Origin: Aestuariibaculum lutulentum
GTDB lineage: Bacteria; Bacteroidota; Bacteroidia; Flavobacteriales; Flavobacteriaceae
Assembly: GCF_032926325.1 (NCBI RefSeq)
Contig: NZ_CP136709.1
Location: 657,501 to 721,500, forward strand
Direction: 5' to 3'
DNA length: 64,000 bases
Notes under the pieces: model-generated
Told to the model about the DNA's origin: nothing
Database searches by the model: none
The model's input: the letters and a program-made list of their open reading frames with translations, nothing else
Program-made: the position numbers and the translations under genes
Part shown: positions 18,009-26,804 of the stretch, piece by piece
How the letters are laid out: every line of letters begins with the position of its first letter
Numbering within the stretch: position 1 is the first letter of the stretch

Positions 18009-19163
18009 ATGAACTATTTTTCTTCAAATTTTAAACTAGGTATTCTTGGTGGCGGACAATTAGGTAAAATGCTTCTTAACGATACCAGAAAGTTTGACAT
18101 ATATACTTGTGTATTAGATTCAAGTAACGAAGCGCCTTGTAAAATTGCAAGCAACGAATTTCATTTAGGTGATTTAATGGATTATGATGCCGTTTACAAT
18201 TTTGGCAAACAGGTTGATGTATTAACTATTGAAATTGAAAACGTTAACGTTGATGCTTTAGAAGCCCTTGAAAAAGAAGGTATCAAAGTATATCCGGCAT
18301 CTAAAACCCTTAGAACTATTCAAAACAAGGCGAGACAAAAATTGTTTTATAAAGACAATAATTTACCAACCTCTCCTTTTACGCGTTTTGCTTATACTTC
18401 TGAAGTAAAAGAAGCTATCGACCATGGTAGTTTAACTGTGCCTTTCGTTTGGAAATCAGCTCAGTTTGGTTACGACGGACAAGGGGTGAAAATTGTAAAA
18501 TCGGTTTCAGATTTAGAAGGTTTACCAAATGTGGAATGTATTGCTGAAGAATTAGTACCATTTAAAAATGAACTTGCAGTAATTGTGGCTCGCACACCTT
18601 CTGGAGAAAGTAAAAATTTCCCGGTAGTTGAAATGGAATTTCACCCTGAAGCCAATCAGGTAGAATACGTTATTTGTCCTGCAAGAATTCCGGAAGACGT
18701 AGCGCAAAAAGCGATTGATGTCGCTTTAAAAACTTCGGAAGCTTTTAACCACGTTGGTTTATTAGCCGTTGAAATGTTCCAAACTCATAACGACGAGATC
18801 TTAATTAACGAAGTGGCTCCAAGACCTCACAACTCAGGTCACCAGTCAATTGAAGCGAGCTACACCTCTCAGTTCGAACAACACTTAAGAGCTATTTTAG
18901 ATTTACCTCTTGGACGTACCGACAGTAAAGTTGGTGGTGTTATGGTAAATCTGGTAGGAGCAGAAGGTTATAGTGGAAATGTGATTTACGAAAACATCTC
19001 AACCATTATGGGCTTAGATGGTGTTACACCACATATTTATGGTAAAAAGCAAACGCGTCCATTTAGAAAAATGGGACACGTTACTATTGTTGACCAAGAC
19101 ATCAATCAAGCTCGAAAAATTGCTGAAGAAGTAAAATCAACCATAAAAGTGATTAGCGAATAA
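18009..19163 (+). CDS. purK: 5-(carboxyamino)imidazole ribonucleotide synthase
   Basis: This 384-aa ATP-grasp enzyme has N-terminal GILGGGQLGKM, the ATP-grasp FVWKSAQFGYDGQGVK and NEVAPRPHNSGH near the metal site. It converts AIR, bicarbonate and ATP to N5-CAIR in purine synthesis. It is followed by purE after 45 bp, the partner that isomerises its product, so an operon is expected. Confidence 0.97.
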   Translation: MNYFSSNFKLGILGGGQLGKMLLNDTRKFDIYTCVLDSSNEAPCKIASNEFHLGDLMDYDAVYNFGKQVDVLTIEIENVNVDALEALEKEGIKVYPASKTLRTIQNKARQKLFYKDNNLPTSPFTRFAYTSEVKEAIDHGSLTVPFVWKSAQFGYDGQGVKIVKSVSDLEGLPNVECIAEELVPFKNELAVIVARTPSGESKNFPVVEMEFHPEANQVEYVICPARIPEDVAQKAIDVALKTSEAFNHVGLLAVEMFQTHNDEILINEVAPRPHNSGHQSIEASYTSQFEQHLRAILDLPLGRTDSKVGGVMVNLVGAEGYSGNVIYENISTIMGLDGVTPHIYGKKQTRPFRKMGHVTIVDQDINQARKIAEEVKSTIKVISE

Positions 19164-19208
19164 ACGCTTAATCAAAATTTAAAGACAAAAACATAAATTA
19201 AAATATAG

Positions 19209-19688
19209 ATGAATAAAGTAGGAATCATCATGGGAAGCAAAAGCGATTTGCCGGTAATGCAAGACGCTGTAGACATTTTAAAAGATTTCAATATTGAAGT
19301 TGAAGTAGATATCGTGTCTGCTCACAGAACTCCTGAAAAATTATTCGACTATGGTAAAAATGCCCATACTCGCGGTATTGGAGTAATTATCGCTGGTGCC
19401 GGTGGTGCAGCCCACTTACCTGGTATGATCGCATCTTTATCACCGCTACCGGTTATTGGTGTTCCTGTGAAAAGCAGCAACTCAATAGACGGTTGGGATT
19501 CTGTATTATCTATTTTACAAATGCCCGGTGGTGTACCTGTAGCAACGGTTGCATTAAACGGTGCTAAAAATGCCGGAATCTTAGCAGCTCAAATAATAGG
19601 TTCTGCAGACGAAGCGGTTTTAAACAAAATTGTAGACTACAAAGAAAGCTTAAAGCAAATAGTTTACGAGTCAGCAAAAGGCTTATAA
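19209..19688 (+). CDS. purE: N5-carboxyaminoimidazole ribonucleotide mutase
   Basis: This 159-aa class I PurE has GSKSDLPVMQ (Ser/Asp of the CAIR site), SAHRTPEKLF and GAGGAAHLPGM. It converts N5-CAIR to 4-carboxy-AIR. The length is typical. It is the second gene of the purK-purE pair and is closed by a strong terminator. Confidence 0.97.
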   Translation: MNKVGIIMGSKSDLPVMQDAVDILKDFNIEVEVDIVSAHRTPEKLFDYGKNAHTRGIGVIIAGAGGAAHLPGMIASLSPLPVIGVPVKSSNSIDGWDSVLSILQMPGGVPVATVALNGAKNAGILAAQIIGSADEAVLNKIVDYKESLKQIVYESAKGL

Positions 19689-19694
19689 ATCAAA

Positions 19695-19718
19695 AAACCC
19701 CGAAGAGATTCGGGGTTT
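19695..19718 (+). terminator. Intrinsic terminator of purKE
   Basis: AAACCCCGAA and TTCGGGGTTT form a perfect 10-bp stem with a GAGA tetraloop, 7 bp past the purE stop. Confidence 0.9.
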
Positions 19719-19838
19719 AGTGCTATTAAGAATAATTCATTTGAGTTAGTCACTCTTTCAATTGAACTGCGTCAAATCTACAAAAATTATACTATGTATG
19801 CATAATATATTTTTTGTTTTAACATATTTATTACTAAA

Positions 19839-21875
19839 ATGACAAACATCCTATTAAAAAAATTTCAAACTCCTTTTAATACTGCGCCATTTTCACAAAT
19901 TAATAATAGTGATTTTCTTCCGGCCATAAAAGAAGGCATTGAAAATGCTAAAGCAGAGATAGACGCCATTACTAATAACCCAGAAGCTCCAACCTTTCAA
20001 AATACCATTGAAGTTTTAGATTTTTCTGGTGAGCAGTTAGACCGTGTGTCGAGTATCTTTTTCAATTTGAATTCTGCTGAGACTAACGATGAGATTCAAA
20101 AAATAGCACAGGAAGTATCTCCGCTGTTATCCGAATTCAGTAATGACATTACCTTAAACGATGCGCTTTTTAAACGCGTAAAAGCTGTTTACGATGCAAA
20201 GGACACATTAGATTTAACAACCGAACAAGCCACCCTTTTAGATAAAAAATACAAAAGCTTTTCAAGAAATGGTGCCAATCTTACTGATGATAAAAAGCAA
20301 CAGCTACGTGAGATAGATAAAGAGTTAAGCAAACTGAAATTAACTTTTGGAGAAAATGTTTTAGCCGAAACTAATAAATATGAGCTTCATATTACAAATG
20401 AAGACGATTTAGCTGGTTTACCTGAAGGCGCTAAAGAAGCTGCTGCTCAGTTAGCAGAAAGCAAAGGCAAAGACGGTTGGTTAATCACTTTAGATTACCC
20501 GAGCTATATTCCGTTTATGACTTACGCCGATAATCGCGAGTTACGTAAAACCATAGCCATTGCCTTTGGCGCAAAATCGTTTCAAAACGACGAATTAGAT
20601 AATCAAGAAATTGTTTTAAACATCGTAAAATTACGTCATGAGCGCGCGAATCTTTTAGGATACAAAACCCATGCACATTTCGTGCTGGAAGAACGTATGG
20701 CTAAAAACCCGGAAACCGTTCAAACCTTCTTAAACGATATTCTTGAAAAAGCAAAACCTGCCGCTCAAGACGAGTTTGCTAATCTTGAACAATTCGCCAA
20801 AGATTTAGATGGTATCGATCAGCTTCAAAAATGGGATTCAGCATATTATTCAGAAAAATTGAAACAGAAATTATTCAATTTAGATGATGAAAAACTAAAA
20901 CCATATTTCAAATTAGAAAACGTTATTAATGGTGCGTTTACGGTTGCCGAAAAACTTTTCGGTTTACAATTTGAAGAAATAAATACCATCGACAAATACC
21001 ACAACGATGTACTAACCTATAAAGTAACTAATACCAACGGTGACTACATTTCTATTCTTTACGCCGACTTTTTCCCAAGACCAGGAAAGCGTAACGGTGC
21101 ATGGATGACCTCTTACAAACCACAATATGTAAAAGATGGCGAAAACAGTCGTCCGCATATTTCTATTGTTTGTAATTTTACCAAACCAACCAAAAGCAAA
21201 CCGTCGTTATTAACATTTAACGAGGTAACCACTTTATTCCACGAATTTGGTCATGCGCTACACGGCATGTTAGCCAACACGACTTACCCTAGCCTTTCCG
21301 GAACCAGCGTATTCTGGGATTTTGTAGAGTTGCCAAGTCAGGTAATGGAAAACTGGTGTTACGAAAAAGAAGCGCTTGAATTATTCGCTACGCATTACGA
21401 AACAGGCGAAGTCATTCCTATGGAACTGGTTGAAAAAATTAAGGAATCTGCAACCTTTCACGAAGGCATGCAAACCTTACGCCAATTAAGTTTTGGTTTA
21501 TTAGATATGAGCTGGCATGGTAGTGATTCGCCAGAACACATTACTTCAGTAAAAGATTTCGAAACTAATGCTTTTGAAAACACAAAACTATATCCTGATG
21601 TTGCAGAAAACTGTATGAGCACGTCATTCTCACATATTTTCCAAGGAGGATATAGTTCTGGATATTACAGCTATAAATGGGCGGAAGTTTTAGATGCCGA
21701 TGCTTTTGAGTATTTTAAAGAAGAAGGTATTTTTAGTTCAGAAGTGGCTCAGAAATTTAAAGACAACGTACTATCGCAAGGTGGCACAGAAGATCCTATG
21801 ACTTTATACAAACGCTTCCGCGGAAAAGAACCGCAACCAGAAGCGTTACTTAGACGTGCTGGATTAATAAAATAA
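19839..21875 (+). CDS. M3 family oligopeptidase (peptidyl-dipeptidase Dcp / oligopeptidase A-like)
   Basis: This 678-aa zinc metallopeptidase of the thimet family (M3) has HEFGH at residues 468-472 in TLFHEFGHALHG and the downstream Glu in the ENWCYE region. It has no signal peptide, so it is cytosolic and degrades short peptides. Length and motif context fit Dcp and PrlC equally; I cannot choose between them. It has its own upstream region and ends in a hairpin shared with the convergent araC gene. Confidence 0.95.
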   Translation: MTNILLKKFQTPFNTAPFSQINNSDFLPAIKEGIENAKAEIDAITNNPEAPTFQNTIEVLDFSGEQLDRVSSIFFNLNSAETNDEIQKIAQEVSPLLSEFSNDITLNDALFKRVKAVYDAKDTLDLTTEQATLLDKKYKSFSRNGANLTDDKKQQLREIDKELSKLKLTFGENVLAETNKYELHITNEDDLAGLPEGAKEAAAQLAESKGKDGWLITLDYPSYIPFMTYADNRELRKTIAIAFGAKSFQNDELDNQEIVLNIVKLRHERANLLGYKTHAHFVLEERMAKNPETVQTFLNDILEKAKPAAQDEFANLEQFAKDLDGIDQLQKWDSAYYSEKLKQKLFNLDDEKLKPYFKLENVINGAFTVAEKLFGLQFEEINTIDKYHNDVLTYKVTNTNGDYISILYADFFPRPGKRNGAWMTSYKPQYVKDGENSRPHISIVCNFTKPTKSKPSLLTFNEVTTLFHEFGHALHGMLANTTYPSLSGTSVFWDFVELPSQVMENWCYEKEALELFATHYETGEVIPMELVEKIKESATFHEGMQTLRQLSFGLLDMSWHGSDSPEHITSVKDFETNAFENTKLYPDVAENCMSTSFSHIFQGGYSSGYYSYKWAEVLDADAFEYFKEEGIFSSEVAQKFKDNVLSQGGTEDPMTLYKRFRGKEPQPEALLRRAGLIK

Positions 21876-21884
21876 AAACTAAGG

Positions 21885-21926
21885 TTTCCGCTTAATTGAA
21901 TAACTCAATCTTCAGTTAAGCGGAAA
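21885..21926. terminator. Bidirectional hairpin between M3 peptidase and AraC gene
   Basis: TTTCCGCTTAA (21885-21895) pairs with TTAAGCGGAAA (21916-21926), extended by GAA/TTC inside the loop. The right arm includes the stop codon and last codons of the leftward AraC gene, and a T-run follows on the plus strand. Confidence 0.8.
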
Positions 21927-22839
21927 TCATTTTTTTAAACTGCTGCGGCGTCATCATCTCCATCTTTTTAAATTGTCGGTTAAAATAACTTGTGTTATTA
22001 AAACCAGATTTAAAGGCAATTTCAGACATTCTAAAATCTTTAGCTTCCTTTATCAATTTCTTTGAAAACTTAATTTTTTCAGAATTAATATAATCTATTG
22101 GAGACACACCTAAAGTGTTTTTAAACTTCTTATGAAAATGCGACGTGCTCATATACGCTTTCTCAGCGAGCAAGTCTACCGTTATATCTTTATTAGTTAA
22201 ATTCTCCTTTATGAATTTAATCACTGTACCTATTCTGGTATCACTGAACGCCTGATTCGGATCATCAATAATTAAAGCTTTGGCTTTAGTTTGTAATAAC
22301 CGAATGATTAGCTCCTGAATCATTAAATCCAACAACACATCTTTAGATTTACTATTATTAAGAAAGGTGGATGTTAACCGCTCTATTAAATGATTTACAT
22401 CCTGATGATTGGTTAAATGCGAGGTATTGTTATCTAAATCCCAGTTATTGTTTTCGTTTTCAATGGCTACTTCATAATTAAACTTTTCAACCACCTCATT
22501 AATTTTATCGGCATCAATTCCTAGAGCTAAACATTGTGTTGGGTCTTTTTGCGTTGCTAAGGGAAAGTCAATCACCATTTCCTTTCTTGTTGGCATCACC
22601 ACCGATTCTCCCGGAAAAAACTCAAAAGCTTCCAAACCATCAATATGCATCACTTTTTTTCCAGTAAGCATACTTGCTATCACCGGAAAATCGAAAATCA
22701 AAGACACTTTCTCCGCATATTCATGAGTTTCAAAAATATTCAGCTCAGCATATGCTGCGCTATAAGTGGTTCTATTTTCTACTAGAGTGGATAGTTTTCT
22801 GTGACTTCTGTGGTGGTTTAATAACTGTCTCATATTCAA
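21916..22839 (-). CDS. AraC-family transcriptional regulator of the aldehyde dehydrogenase locus
   Basis: This 307-aa regulator has an N-terminal cupin-type AraC_N sensor domain (about residues 15-160, including LIFDFPVIASMLTGKKVMH and FFPGESVVMPT) and a C-terminal double HTH (about 205-307, with VDLLAEKAYMSTSHFHKKFK and SEIAFKSGFNNTSYFNRQFK). It is divergent from the aldehyde dehydrogenase-DUF779 genes across 166 bp, the classic position for a local activator. The effector, perhaps an aldehyde or alcohol, is inferred from context only. Confidence 0.92.
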   Translation of the reverse strand: MNMRQLLNHHRSHRKLSTLVENRTTYSAAYAELNIFETHEYAEKVSLIFDFPVIASMLTGKKVMHIDGLEAFEFFPGESVVMPTRKEMVIDFPLATQKDPTQCLALGIDADKINEVVEKFNYEVAIENENNNWDLDNNTSHLTNHQDVNHLIERLTSTFLNNSKSKDVLLDLMIQELIIRLLQTKAKALIIDDPNQAFSDTRIGTVIKFIKENLTNKDITVDLLAEKAYMSTSHFHKKFKNTLGVSPIDYINSEKIKFSKKLIKEAKDFRMSEIAFKSGFNNTSYFNRQFKKMEMMTPQQFKKMISA

Positions 22840-23005
22840 TAGTACAAAAAAATCGCTTTAAAAATTTGAAATGATAGATATGTTCAAAACAATGATATTT
22901 CTGTTCAAGATAATAAGAAAATGACAATATAATTTTATAAAAACTAAACTTTAACTAAAAAACTAACCATATTTTTAAACATTTAACAACAAAACTAAAT
23001 AAGAA

Positions 23006-24505
23006 ATGAGTTATTCTAAACCTAAATTTAAAGAAACGTATTATAATTTTATAAACGGAAAATTTGTTCCTCCTGTTGCTGGTGAATACTTTGAAAACAC
23101 CTCTCCCATAGACAATAGCTTGATAGCAAAATACCCACGTTCGCAAAAAGAAGATGTAGAATTAGCCTTAGATGCTGCCAACGCCGCTAAAGAATCATGG
23201 GGAAATACCTCAGCAACCGAACGTGCTACGTTATTAAATAAAGTCGCTGACATTATTCAGGAACATTTAGAAGAATTTGCATTGGTAGAAACCTGCGATA
23301 ACGGAAAACCTATACGCGAAACCTTAAATGCCGATGTGCCTTTATCTGTAGACCACTGGCGTTATTTTGCTGCTTGTATCCGCGCAGAAGAAGGTAGTGC
23401 CACCGAACTCGATGCCAACACCTTGTCCATGAATATTAAAGAACCTTTAGGTGTTGTGGGACAAATTATCCCATGGAATTTCCCATTGTTAATGTTATCC
23501 TGGAAATTACCTCCTGCATTAGCAACAGGAAATTGCGTGGTTTTAAAACCTGCTGAACAAACACCGTCATCGGCAACCTTACTCATGGAAAAGATAGCCG
23601 ATGTTTTTCCTCCGGGTGTTATTAACGTGGTTCATGGGTTTGGCCCTGAAGCAGGAAAACCTCTGGCTTCAAGCTCTAAGGTAGATAAAGTTGCATTTAC
23701 TGGCGAAACGACTACCGGACAACTCATCATGCAGTACGCGTCGAAAAACTTAAATCCCGTAACCATGGAATTAGGCGGTAAATCGCCCAATATTTTCTTT
23801 AATTCCGTTATGGATGCCGATGATGCTTATCTGGATAAAGCCATTGAAGGCGCCGTACTTTTCGCTTTTAATCAAGGTGAAGTTTGTACCTGTCCGTCGC
23901 GTTTATTGGTTCAGGAAGATATTTACGAGGCTTTTATGAAACGTGTTATTGCCAGAACCAATGCTATTATTCAGGATAATCCATACGATGTTAATACCAT
24001 GGTTGGAGCTCAAGCTTCGAATGACCAATATGAAAAAATTCAATCGTATTTAAAAATTGGTATTGAAGAAGGCGCAAAAGTATTAGCTGGAGGCGAAGCC
24101 AATAAACTTAGTGGCAATTTAGCCAACGGCTTTTATATAAAACCAACCATTTTGGAAGGCCATAACAAAATGCGTGTCTTTCAGGAAGAAATTTTTGGTC
24201 CCGTAGTTTGTGTTACAAAATTTAAAGATGAGGCCGAAGCTTTAGAAATTGCCAACGACACACTTTACGGTTTAGGTGCTGGTGTCTGGACACGAGATGC
24301 GCATCAACTCTATCAAATTCCAAGAGCCATAAAAGCAGGTCGCGTCTGGGTAAATTGTTACCATGCCTATCCGGCACATGCGCCTTTTGGAGGTTACAAA
24401 AAATCAGGATTTGGCCGTGAAAATCATGTGATGATGCTCAATTATTACCGTCAGACCAAAAACATGTTAATCTCTTACGATAAAAATAAGTTAGGATTTT
24501 TTTAA
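23006..24505 (+). CDS. NAD-dependent aldehyde dehydrogenase (AldB/ExaC-like)
   Basis: This 499-aa ALDH-superfamily enzyme has IIPWNFPLLM, FTGETTTG (cofactor loop), general base Glu255 in ELGGKSPN and nucleophile Cys294 in NQGEVCTCPSR, followed by a second Cys at 296. Length and sequence match the acetaldehyde or aliphatic aldehyde dehydrogenase group often found with DUF779. It oxidises aldehydes to acids in the cytosol. The next gene is DUF779, and a divergent AraC regulator lies upstream. Confidence 0.95.
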   Translation: MSYSKPKFKETYYNFINGKFVPPVAGEYFENTSPIDNSLIAKYPRSQKEDVELALDAANAAKESWGNTSATERATLLNKVADIIQEHLEEFALVETCDNGKPIRETLNADVPLSVDHWRYFAACIRAEEGSATELDANTLSMNIKEPLGVVGQIIPWNFPLLMLSWKLPPALATGNCVVLKPAEQTPSSATLLMEKIADVFPPGVINVVHGFGPEAGKPLASSSKVDKVAFTGETTTGQLIMQYASKNLNPVTMELGGKSPNIFFNSVMDADDAYLDKAIEGAVLFAFNQGEVCTCPSRLLVQEDIYEAFMKRVIARTNAIIQDNPYDVNTMVGAQASNDQYEKIQSYLKIGIEEGAKVLAGGEANKLSGNLANGFYIKPTILEGHNKMRVFQEEIFGPVVCVTKFKDEAEALEIANDTLYGLGAGVWTRDAHQLYQIPRAIKAGRVWVNCYHAYPAHAPFGGYKKSGFGRENHVMMLNYYRQTKNMLISYDKNKLGFF

Positions 24506-24572
24506 TAGGGTGACTACCTTAATGCAGAGGTCGGATTATTGCTCGATTCGGCCTCTCATTAATTCTATTATT

Positions 24573-24932
24573 ATGGAACGCATTGCAATAACAGAAGAAG
24601 CCGCTAAAGTGGTTAATCAATTAAAAGCGAAACATGGTGAACTTATTTTTCATCAAAGTGGTGGCTGTTGTGACGGTTCTTCTCCAATGATTTTTGAAAA
24701 AGACGATATGTATCTCGATGAAAGCGATATTCTTCTTGGCACGTTAGAAGGCGTTAACTTCTACATGAATCAAGACCAGTTTGAATATTGGAAACATACC
24801 CACCTTACAGTTGACATCACAAAAGGCCGAGGTGCCAGTTTTTCGTTGGAAATTCCTTTAGGACTTCGTTTTATTATTCATTCCCGATTATTAACCGATG
24901 AAGAAAATGCCGTTTTAAATCCGAAAACCTAA
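24573..24932 (+). CDS. DUF779 family protein, aldehyde dehydrogenase partner
   Basis: This 119-aa DUF779 protein starts at the ATG at 24573 (MERIAITEEAAKVV), the family's usual N-terminus; the frame is open from 24510 but the extra residues look unlike the family. The hallmark is HQSGGCCDGSSPM (about residues 27-39) with adjacent cysteines. DUF779 genes are regularly found next to acetaldehyde or alcohol-oxidation dehydrogenases, and their function is unknown. It lies 67 bp after the dehydrogenase and before a hairpin terminator. Confidence 0.9.
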   Translation: MERIAITEEAAKVVNQLKAKHGELIFHQSGGCCDGSSPMIFEKDDMYLDESDILLGTLEGVNFYMNQDQFEYWKHTHLTVDITKGRGASFSLEIPLGLRFIIHSRLLTDEENAVLNPKT

Positions 24933-24968
24933 ATCCATTTTTTCTATTTATACTTTAAATTTACTTCC

Positions 24969-24999
24969 TTCTTCTTAAAGTAGAAGAATCCATTTTTTT
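24969..24999 (+). terminator. Probable terminator of the aldehyde dehydrogenase-DUF779 unit
   Basis: TTCTTCT and AGAAGAA form a 7-bp stem with a 6-nt loop. T7 follows at 24993-24999. Confidence 0.6.
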
Positions 25000-25003
25000 A
25001 TTC

Positions 25004-25011
25004 TATTTTTG
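25004..25011 (+). promoter_or_regulatory. -7 promoter element of the ECF sigma gene
   Basis: TATTTTTG, exact TAnnTTTG match, 27 nt before the sigma-factor ATG. Confidence 0.6.
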
Positions 25012-25037
25012 GTAGGCATCAACAAATAGCCTGACCA

Positions 25038-25589
25038 ATGTCTGACCATAAAATTAATCCGAATAAGTGGATCGATTTATATTCCGATTACCTCTACAAT
25101 TACACGATTTCACGTGTTAACGACAGAGAGGTTGCTCAGGATTTAGTTCAAGATACTTTTTTTGCCGGATTAAAATCGATGAAAAACTTTAAAGGAGAAT
25201 CGAGCGAGCGTACCTGGCTGATTTCCATTTTAAAGCGAAAAATAATTGATTACTACCGCAAGATTAATTCAAATAAAGGTCAAGCCGAAGTGCGCATGAC
25301 CTTCAACACCGATGAAGACGAAGGTGACTGGTTGGAAGAGCGCGTTGCCGATCCGTTCGATAAAACAGCTGAAGACGCCATGGAAAACACCGAGCTTGGT
25401 GATGCTATTTACAACTGCCTGAGTAAACTACCTGAAAAGCAAGCTCAGGTGTTTAGAATGAAAACTATAGAAGGACAAGATACCGAAGTTATTTGTAATG
25501 AACTCAATATCACTGCGTCTAACCTTTGGGTTATTATTCACAGAGCACGTACGGCAATGGCAGAATGTTTAAAAGAAAATTGGTTTTAA
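25038..25589 (+). CDS. ECF-family RNA polymerase sigma factor
   Basis: This 183-aa sigma-70 factor has region 2 (YLYNYTISRVNDREVAQDLVQ followed by DTFFAGL) and region 4 (LPEKQAQVFRMKTIEGQDTEVICNE then NITASNLWVIIHRAR), but no region 1 or 3, which is the ECF architecture. It would redirect RNA polymerase to a small regulon. The next gene, 1 nt later, encodes a small zinc-finger protein that fits a soluble anti-sigma factor. The signal and targets are not visible here. Confidence 0.93.
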   Translation: MSDHKINPNKWIDLYSDYLYNYTISRVNDREVAQDLVQDTFFAGLKSMKNFKGESSERTWLISILKRKIIDYYRKINSNKGQAEVRMTFNTDEDEGDWLEERVADPFDKTAEDAMENTELGDAIYNCLSKLPEKQAQVFRMKTIEGQDTEVICNELNITASNLWVIIHRARTAMAECLKENWF

Positions 25590-25590
25590 T

Positions 25591-25857
25591 ATGAGTAGCA
25601 AAAATAACAGTACAAACCCTTGTCTTAAAGCAAACCACGTTTGCGATAAAGCACAATACGAAGAAGCTTCACTTTGGGAAAAACTAAAATTAAACATTCA
25701 CCTGGCACTATGCCCTTGCTGCAGAAACTACACTAAAAACAACAAAAAACTGACTGAAGTTATAAAATCTTCAAACGTTAAATGTATGGACAAAACGTGT
25801 AAGGAAGCACTGAAAGCAAAATTCGATAAAGCTTTAAAAGAACAGGAAATCAGTTAA
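25591..25857 (+). CDS. Small zinc-binding anti-sigma-like protein
   Basis: This 88-aa protein with no membrane helix has HLALCPCC (about residues 37-44), a His-x3-Cys-x2-Cys ZAS-type zinc motif, preceded by another Cys in NHVCDKAQYEEAS. This matches soluble zinc-binding anti-sigma factors of ECF sigmas. It starts 1 nt after the sigma stop, so coupling is likely. Extra cysteines near residues 68 and 73 (KCMDKTCKE) could give redox sensitivity, but that is inference. Its last 8 bp overlap the convergent UbiA-like gene. Confidence 0.85.
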   Translation: MSSKNNSTNPCLKANHVCDKAQYEEASLWEKLKLNIHLALCPCCRNYTKNNKKLTEVIKSSNVKCMDKTCKEALKAKFDKALKEQEIS

Positions 25858-26683
25858 ACATTAGTAAAAGTAACAGCCATAAAATGGGTAATCCTTCCAC
25901 CCAAAACGAGCAATAATAAGGCCCTTGTTTAACTTCGGCATACTTCACAAAAAACAAAGTTATTGCACTTATTAAAAACATCACGAGCAAACTCCCCGAA
26001 GCTATGCTATCTTTAAAAAACTCCATCATATAAAAAACGCCAAGTAACAGCATCCCCATAATTTTTGTTTGCTGTACCCCTATTTTCTGCGGAATGGTAG
26101 CCAACTTTAAGCTATCGTATTTTAAATCGCGAATTTCAAAAGGTAACATGATTACAATAATAAAAATCCAGCGCTGAATAGCTGTTAAAATAACATCGCT
26201 ATCTATGCCGTAATCGTTATTAATTACAGGTAAGAATACGGTAACACCTGTCCAAACCAACGCAATTAGGTACACCTTTAATCCTCCTATATTTCTTAAA
26301 TTTTGTTTACTGTCCAGATAAAATCTTCTGGGCAAAAATGGAATCGCGTAAAAGAACGTTACCACTCCAAATCCGGCTATAAAAAGTAAGGTTTCCAACT
26401 TCAGTTTCAACACATAATAACACATCAACACGAAGCAAAAAAAGGACAATATTTGTATCGCTTTCAACCAGTTAGACAAACCCCTGTGATGAAACCTGGC
26501 AATACCAAAATACTTTACAAAATTATAACCTGTAACCGATGCAAAGAATACAAAAATGATAAGGTTTTTATCTAATATCAAATGAAATTCCAACAAGGTA
26601 ATCCATGTTAACGCCACCACTGCACAGGCCACATGAAAACTACTATTGATATAGAAATTCAGGAGTTGCTTAAAAACTTTCAT
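25850..26683 (-). CDS. UbiA-like polytopic membrane protein lacking the usual Asp-rich motif
   Basis: This 277-aa protein has eight to nine predicted membrane helices. Size and pattern resemble the UbiA prenyltransferase superfamily: NFVKYFG aligns with the position of the first NDxxD motif, and LPFEIRDLKYD with the second Asp motif. The first motif has no aspartates, so the classical prenyltransferase activity is questionable. Many Bacteroidota carry such proteins annotated as hypothetical membrane proteins. It overlaps the end of the anti-sigma gene by 8 bp, tail to tail. Confidence 0.8.
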   Translation of the reverse strand: MKVFKQLLNFYINSSFHVACAVVALTWITLLEFHLILDKNLIIFVFFASVTGYNFVKYFGIARFHHRGLSNWLKAIQILSFFCFVLMCYYVLKLKLETLLFIAGFGVVTFFYAIPFLPRRFYLDSKQNLRNIGGLKVYLIALVWTGVTVFLPVINNDYGIDSDVILTAIQRWIFIIVIMLPFEIRDLKYDSLKLATIPQKIGVQQTKIMGMLLLGVFYMMEFFKDSIASGSLLVMFLISAITLFFVKYAEVKQGPYYCSFWVEGLPILWLLLLLMFN

Positions 26684-26769
26684 AACACAAATGTAAACAA
26701 AGTGTTAAAGTTAATAGCCTGTGAATAAAAACACCCCCTTTTAGACAAGAAAACACACTTAATATTATG

Positions 26770-26777
26770 TACTTTTG
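26770..26777 (+). promoter_or_regulatory. -7 promoter element of gcvP
   Basis: TACTTTTG, exact TAnnTTTG match, 27 nt before the gcvP ATG. Confidence 0.65.
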
Positions 26778-26804
26778 CGGAATATTTAACAAAATTCAAT
26801 TTTA

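Noticed and set aside
24510..24572. Longer DUF779 start 63 bp upstream
   Set aside because: The extra N-terminal residues are unlike the family; MERIAITEEA is the usual start.
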